Source: Channallabes apus
Taxonomy: Eukaryota; Chordata; Actinopteri; Siluriformes; Clariidae
Reading direction: 5' to 3'
Assembly (NCBI GenBank): GCA_030522415.1
Contig: CM060115.1
Span: 9,025,579 to 9,089,578, forward strand
DNA: 64,000 bases
Made by a program: the position numbers and the translations under genes. The notes beneath the pieces were generated by a model. That model saw nothing but the letters and a program-made list of their open reading frames with translations. It made no database searches and had not been told where the DNA came from. This document shows positions 58,804-64,000 of the stretch, piece after piece; the stretch's first letter is position 1; each line of letters starts with the position of its first letter.

Positions 58804-58930
58804 TCCCACAGTTTTACTCCAGATGGATCTGCCTCTCTCATGGATGACTCACAGGGCCTTCTCAGACACCGCTCTGTCACACACAGGTGCTGCAGGGCAC
58901 GTCTATGTGTGTGTGTGTGTGTGTGTGTGT
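58663..58930. repeat. Compound (GT)n / poly-G / (GT)n / (GT)n tract
   Basis: (GT)n at 58663-58686, a G-rich run at 58695-58726 that ends with over 20 consecutive G, (GT)n at 58768-58801 and another at 58903-58930. The G run can form a G-quadruplex. Confidence 0.95.
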
Positions 58931-59270
58931 CTATTACCAGGGCTGAATTTGTTTTTATTATGGTTGACTCATAACTGCAGGTAAATGTGAAGCAGTGCGG
59001 TGGGTGATTCCTTTATGGAGCGAGACAGGAGTGACAGAACAGACAAGACATAAACATGCCAGAGTGAAGAACAAGAGAGGGATGAAATATGATCATAGGA
59101 GAAGAAAAAGAAAGACAGATGGGTAGACATGTTGTTCATGGAGCTAAATCATGCAGAAAAGTTTGCTTTCTACAAGACGTTCATACTTTCAAGACTTTCC
59201 TTTCTACAAGTCATTGGTCATTGAATTAAAATATTTTAAAAAATACATTAAAAAAAAAAATTAATAAAAA

Positions 59271-59302
<32 letters not shown>

Positions 59303-59847
59303 ATTCAGATCAGCATTGTTATTTAGGTCCCCGGTTTTTCCCACTTTCTTGCTTTGCATCTGTTTTGTTTTCATTAAGCTTTTCTATTATCCCGTCCCTA
59401 CGTCTGCTTATTATTACTTCTGACAATAACTGCTACTTTTGAAAGTTAATATTCAGGATATGTTGGCATAAATTTGAATTAGGTTTCTTTTTCATAAATT
59501 AGATCGCTGCTATTTTCTGGTCTATGCTTGACAGTGGATAAATTTGGTACATGAATTCACCTTTTTTTTGCAATGTTTGCTTTCTCTGGACTTGTGGAGC
59601 GCTGAGATTTATCACTAACTGCAGGGTTCTTACTCATCACATGGTTTGCTTAGGTTGCTTGGTCCTTGCTGACCTCGAGAAGACTTCTCATTGGGCTTTA
59701 GTTTATTCCTAAAGCAATTCTTGGATGATTATGTGAATAATTATGCATGCACAGGCAAAGGAAAGTTTAGAAAGTATTTATGCTATTATTCATTTATTAT
59801 TCATCATATTCCTTACTGTACCTAGGATTCAAAAGATTAAACAGGCA
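58931..59847. other. Intergenic, nothing recognised
   Basis: Includes a poly-A and (AT)n stretch at 59230-59300. No gene was seen. Confidence 0.5.
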
Positions 59848-60125
59848 AAATTTGTACGCAGCATCTCCCCTTGCAGCTCCAGGATCTTAGTCTGATTCTT
59901 ACCTCGGATCTGAGTTTGCACGTTCTTCACGTGCTTGGTGGGTTTCCTCCGGGTACTCCGGTTTCCTCCCACAGTACAAAGACATACAAGCTAATTCTCA
60001 AATTGAGACTGTGTGTGTACTGTATGCCTTTGATGGATAGGCATCCTGTCCAGGGTGTCCCCCGCCTGTTGCCCTAAGTTTCCAGGCCCCTGCGACCCTG
60101 TATACAGGATAAAGCAGTACAGACG
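59848..60125 (+). mobile_element. tRNA-derived SINE, diverged head, tail type I
   Basis: Head side cttgcagctccaggatctta, B-box lost, body ggtttcctccgggtactccg, tail ctgtccagggtgtcccccgc to ggataaagcagtac. Confidence 0.85.
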
Positions 60126-60724
60126 ACGATGATGGTTTTGTGTATTGCGAAAGAGATTATTCATCTCAATCGTCCGTGTAAACGAGCTGATATTATAGAA
60201 ACAGTAGATCACGGCTGTCAGAGCTGCTGGTAGACAAGATGCCTCAACAGCTTCTGGCCAATCAGAATCGAGACCTAACTGTTCTGTTGCTCTGTGAATT
60301 CTTTATAAGAGTGACTCTGTGATTAAAGCTCCGTGCTACTGACTAGCAAGTTAGCTAAAAGGTTTATATTAGATCTCAGTACATGAACACTAATCACATT
60401 ATACCCGCTATGCTCTCTGGGTCCTTTGTGGTTGTTAAATGAGCTGAATGAGATCCTCACATTTCTATACACCATATGCAATAAAGCCTCCAGCTGTGTG
60501 TTTAATGAACCTGTGGGTGTACACACACACACACACACACACACACACTTCCCTGCACCCACAAGCTGAAACCTGAATGTCTACTGATAGAATCATATAA
60601 AATGTTTTATATTAATATTTCTATATATTGCAGGATGTCATATGATGTTATTCTCACGTCTCACCGTTGATTATTCACCTTTAATACTGTATCTGTACCG
60701 GAAACACATTTGTTGAAAGTACAA
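60126..60724. other. Intergenic, nothing recognised
   Basis: (AC)n lies at 60520-60548. No gene was seen. Confidence 0.5.
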
Positions 60725-61020
60725 TGGGTGTTCAAGTCAAACCGGGACTTTTGATTGCACAGAATGACAGAACACAGTTATGAGAGTAAAACTCCCTATA
60801 TTTCTTTATATATATAAGCCCCTGCTACACTAATGCACTCATCCCAGCGTTTCACTAGTGCTAGGATCGAAAGTTCTCTCAATGCACCAGAGTCATGATC
60901 AGACTGCCTGCTTCATGTCTAAAACACTGGCCTCCCAGGAACTCATCAATGGCCCAAACATGTGGAAAAGGCTCGGAACAAGGTCAGCTCGCTCCCAGCC
61001 AAGATCCTGTAATATCAAAT
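60725..61020 (-). mobile_element. Mariner-derived fragment
   Basis: The left edge carries the terminal repeat ggtgttcaagtcaaaccggg. The rest parallels 26648-27023 (ctggcctcccaggaactc, aacatgtggaaa), i.e. the mariner transposase C-terminal region on the - strand. The right end is lost. Confidence 0.75.
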
Positions 61021-61881
61021 ATAACGTTTGATTGGAAATAATATATATATCTATAGGCTAAAATAAAACAATAAAAACAATCTTACACTTCATCATATGG
61101 TCTTTATTTTACTTTTTTTTGTTGTTGTTGTTGTTGTTGAACGTTGAAAGAGTGAAACAGAACAATGCATTCAACGAAATACACAAGAGAGCAAAACAGC
61201 TTACAGCAGGCACTATTATAAGAACAACATTCCCCAAATGTTCACATATCGGCATTTAGGTTTGCCTGAAAAAGGCTCTCGGTCATACACACACACACAC
61301 ACACACACGCACACACACACACAGAAAGAGAGAGAGAGACTGAGTCTGGTTTCATATATTAGACCAAACAGAATTTAGAAGCAGCCAGAAAGGAAATAGG
61401 ACAAGCACGGAAAAAAAAAAAAAAAAAAAAGAAATTCGGAACTCATATAATCCTGTTTTCCTCCTGGACAATAAAAGTGCATTCTTTTGTACTTATACTG
61501 TTACATTACAAGTTTTTTTCTGCCATCCAGAAGGTATAATGAGTCACAGAGTGTTTTTGTTTGTTTGTTTGTTTGTTTGTTTGTTTTGTCATTTTAATCA
61601 ATGTAATTATAAACATCTTTACTACAGGCATACTAAACCAGAAATTACGGTAGCTAGCTTGTTGATGTATTAAATAGAAACACCTACAATCTACTGTATT
61701 CCATCCATCCATCTAGGAACCTCTGTAGTCCAGCTAGGGACCGGCACCGTAAGCCACTCTATCTACTTTATTACCTTGGTGATGCTGCTGCTACAGTACA
61801 GTACATTCAGCTGTGCTTATACATACAGTGTATGCCGTAACATTTAATGGAAATTCATGAAATTTGACAAGGACTACATTA
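61021..61881. other. Intergenic, simple repeats and a SINE tail fragment
   Basis: (AC)n at 61287-61322, a poly-A run near 61410, (TTTG)n at 61557-61585, and the end of a type II SINE tail on the - strand at 61697-61745 (ggaacctctgtagtccagct). On the - strand AATAAA occurs at 61103-61108 and 61767-61772 and could end the C1orf232-like transcript. Confidence 0.5.
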
Positions 61882-62248
61882 TTCATTCATTCATCTTCTA
61901 TACCGCTTAATCCTGTGTTCAGGGTCGCGGGGGACCTGGAGTCTATCCCAGGAGACTTCGGGCACTAGGTGGGGTACACCCTGGACAGGGTGCCAATCCA
62001 TCGCAGGGCACACACACATTCACTCACTCATTCACACACTACGGGCAATTTAGGAACGCCAATTAGCCTAACCTGCATATCTTTGGACTGTGGGAGGAAA
62101 CCGGAGTACCCGGAGGAAACCCACCAAGCACGGGGAGAACATGCAAACTCCATGCACACAGAGACGGGAATCGAGCCTGGCCGGGGAATCGAACCCGGAC
62201 CCTGGAGGTGCAAGGCGACAGTGCTAACCACTACACCACCGCGCCACC
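61882..62248 (-). mobile_element. Young full-length SINE, duplicated B box, exact target duplication
   Basis: Complete on the - strand with two B-box units and a type I tail. An exact 12-base repeat aggactacatta flanks it (61870-61881 and 62249-62260). It is very similar to the copy at 27499, so both come from one active subfamily. Confidence 0.95.
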
Positions 62249-62495
62249 AGGACTACATTAATTAGTGCAAATTTGAACATTTCCTACTTTCCTACAAATT
62301 GACTCACTCTTTTTCTTTCCTTCATTCTACTTTCGTCAGTATAGATCACCTGATTTCCAACAGAAAAGGCTATAAGGCTTAGTGTTAACTCTTTATGTCG
62401 CCATTTTGTCAGTTAATTCAGGAAAACATCCATCAGGAAATTCTGTTGCAATGATATAATGCAGTAAAATATCATTTTGTAAATACTCACTAGGC

Positions 62496-62800
62496 CATCG
62501 TCTATACCGTTTTATACTATATGCAGGGTCGCGAGGCGAGGTACACCTTGGACAGGGTGCCAAACCCCTGCAGGGCACACACATACTACCTGTATGGGCA
62601 ATTATGGGAACACCTGATAGCCTAATCTGCATGACTTTCGACTGTGGGAGGAAACCAGAGAACCTGAAGGAAACCCACCAAGCACAGGGCGAACATGCAA
62701 ACTCCATGCACACAGATCCGAGGGGGGAATCGAGCCTAGAACCTGGAGGTGCAAGGCCAAAGTGCTATGCTATACATTAAACACTAAACCACCAAAAGAT
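62496..62800 (-). mobile_element. tRNA-derived SINE, tail type I, diverged
   Basis: Tail atcgtctataccgttttata, body, and a head damaged by insertions (tgctatgctatacattaaac). An additional head-like scrap, gctaaccactacgccaccc, lies at 62851-62869. Confidence 0.85.
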
Positions 62801-63114
62801 AACACTGATTCATTAATGAAATCATGATGTCATATGTTTTTATCCATTGCTAACCACTACGCCACCCACGAGGCCGTAGCTACTTATTAAATGACTAAAT
62901 AGTAAGAGAATTAATAGTTCTATATAGTAGTTAATAGAATTAAAAGTATCAAGTGCAAGACGACCTGTTCAAGATGACAGACTTGCAGCTTTTCAGGTTC
63001 AAAAGAGAAAAGAATCCACAGAAATGCTATCAAGAATTAAATCTCACTACACTATACGTAGAGTGCAAAATAAGATGGTCATCAGAAACCTATTGTGATT
63101 GAGAATTCCCTGAA

Positions 63115-63117
<3 letters not shown>

Positions 63118-63152
<35 letters not shown>
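63118..63152. repeat. (GT)n microsatellite
   Basis: About 17 GT units, roughly 150 bases beyond the stop codon of the - strand gene. Confidence 0.95.
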
Positions 63153-63154
<2 letters not shown>

Positions 63155-63303
63155 TGCAGCGATACATCAAATAAAGCCAGAAAATCAATTGTGATAAATC
63201 AGGTTCATACAGAAATTCAGAGAGAGGAACCAATCCAGACACAGACAAGATTCTACCCATTTCAATACAAGTTTCTGTCTCTGGTATCCTCCTACATCGA
63301 TGC

Positions 63304-63643
63304 CTAGTTGCTCTTGGTCATGCTTTTGCTCTTCAGCTCAGCCAACTTGCCGGTCACAAAGTTCCACTTAAAGGCAGGTGCGTCATCATCGCCACCGCCC
63401 AGAGAGGCGTATTTGGAGAAGCTGTTGCCCTGGCCACCTCCATCTTCTCCCATTGTGTTCTCCACTCCTGCTTGATCCCCTTCTTCCTGACTCCTCGCGT
63501 CGGATCCGCCTTCACAGGCCGCCTCCCCTGCTTCAGCTTGTTTCATAGCCGCTGCCTGGTTCCACTTGGTGGCGAAGGAATCCCAGAATCCCGTGTTGCG
63601 CCTGCTGGGTCGTGTCGGCTCTTCTGGTGGTGAAGCGAGTGGG
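63304..63643 (-). CDS. Last coding exon of a C1orf232-like gene (partial)
   Basis: An uncharacterised gene of unknown function; I recognise it by pattern and by position. On the - strand a good 3' splice site (ctcatctctctcttcag, ending at 63644) opens a 112-codon exon in phase 1 (one base completes a split codon) that ends in TAG at 63304-63306. It contains TGFWDSFATKWNQAAAMKQ near the start and FKWNFVTGKLAELKSK at the end. As I recall, human C1orf232 has the same GFWD...W and FKWxFxTxKLAEM pattern. Between them is an acidic, Gly-rich linker with no structure. The open frame continues upstream of the splice site to 63768, but that part (Leu/Ser-rich) is intronic. Earlier exons lie beyond the window. 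It faces fam110d tail to tail. Confidence 0.65.
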
Positions 63644-63897
63644 CTGAAGAGAGAGATGAGGAGTCGAGTTAAAAGTAATGTCACAGCGCTGTGAGCAGAG
63701 TAAGTGAGCTGGAGTACTGAGACTGGGCATGGGGGTACTTCGGCTGCACTACAGACACCGTTCTGCACTTTTCAGCATAGTTACTGTGTAAACTAGATAT
63801 AAAAATTGAAATTCGGTGCACTTTAACTTGGAGTTTTGGACTCAGACAACCTTACTATATAATAATTTTATAAAACTGTATACATTTGTTTTCCAAA
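63644..63897 (-). other. Intron of the C1orf232-like gene
   Basis: The stretch just upstream (on the - strand) of the acceptor; pyrimidine-rich near the splice site. No further exon was seen. Confidence 0.5.
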
Positions 63898-64000
63898 ATA
63901 TGCAATAATCTCCTTTGAACAGTTGATATTGAGATGTGTTTGCTACTTATGATCTGTACAGCCTTCATAACGGCTGAGGTGCTGTTTGTTTCTAAGGCTG
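63898..64000. mobile_element. Partial Tc1-type MITE, cut by the window end
   Basis: The sequence from tgcaataatctcctttgaac through cagttgatattgagatgtgt to the end is the reverse complement of the right half of the MITE at 24884-25287. It lacks the terminal repeat on the left side. Confidence 0.75.

Noticed and set aside
62028..62231. Recurrent open frames such as MVSTVALHLQGPGSIP at several loci
   Set aside because: They are translations of the SINE body, shared by 43635-43826, 3689-3892 and others.
63644..63768. Upstream extension of the C1orf232-like frame to an ATG at 63768
   Set aside because: A consensus acceptor sits at 63644, and the upstream residues are Leu/Ser-rich and unlike the exon. 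They are intron translation.

Overview
The window is nuclear DNA from a ray-finned fish. It is gene-poor, full of transposon relics and SINEs, and rich in (GT)n microsatellites. The many copies of a tRNA-derived SINE of the type often called Mermaid in catfish and zebrafish work, two V-SINEs, several Tc1/mariner families, a hAT and a PIF/Harbinger element all fit a teleost. The SINE profile suggests an ostariophysan such as a catfish, but I cannot name the species.

Only two protein-coding loci can be supported. The first is a FAM110D homologue on the + strand, with its whole reading frame in one exon (39979-41235). A 3' splice site lies 592 bases upstream of the start codon. A GC-rich promoter-like region with a perfect NRF1-type site and a splice donor at 23705 is the best candidate first exon, about 15.7 kb upstream. 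The second is the last coding exon of a C1orf232-like gene on the - strand (63304-63643). As I recall, FAM110D and C1orf232 are neighbours in human 1p36, so the tail-to-tail pair looks like conserved synteny.

Layout: 1-23.4 kb is intergenic, with a SINE cluster at 2.4-4.0 kb, Tc1 and LINE remnants near 5 kb, a hAT inserted in a small Tc1-type element (9.9-11.4 kb), a Tc1 derivative holding a V-SINE (12.7-13.4 kb), a mariner remnant (16 kb) and a Harbinger-type element (18.3-18.9 kb). 23.4-42.4 kb is the inferred fam110d unit; its intron holds SINEs, MITEs and a strongly AT-rich block. 42.4-63.3 kb is the gap between the two genes. Its centrepiece is a three-level nest at 51.5-55.7 kb: a nearly intact Tc1 element sits in the loop of a long inverted-repeat (foldback) element, which itself split an older Tc1 transposase and left a 6-base target duplication. 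57.9-58.9 kb is a polypurine, poly-G and (GT)n tract.

Most open frames in the window come from SINEs, simple repeats or the antisense strand of fam110d and are not genes. Family names are from recognition of motifs, without any database search.
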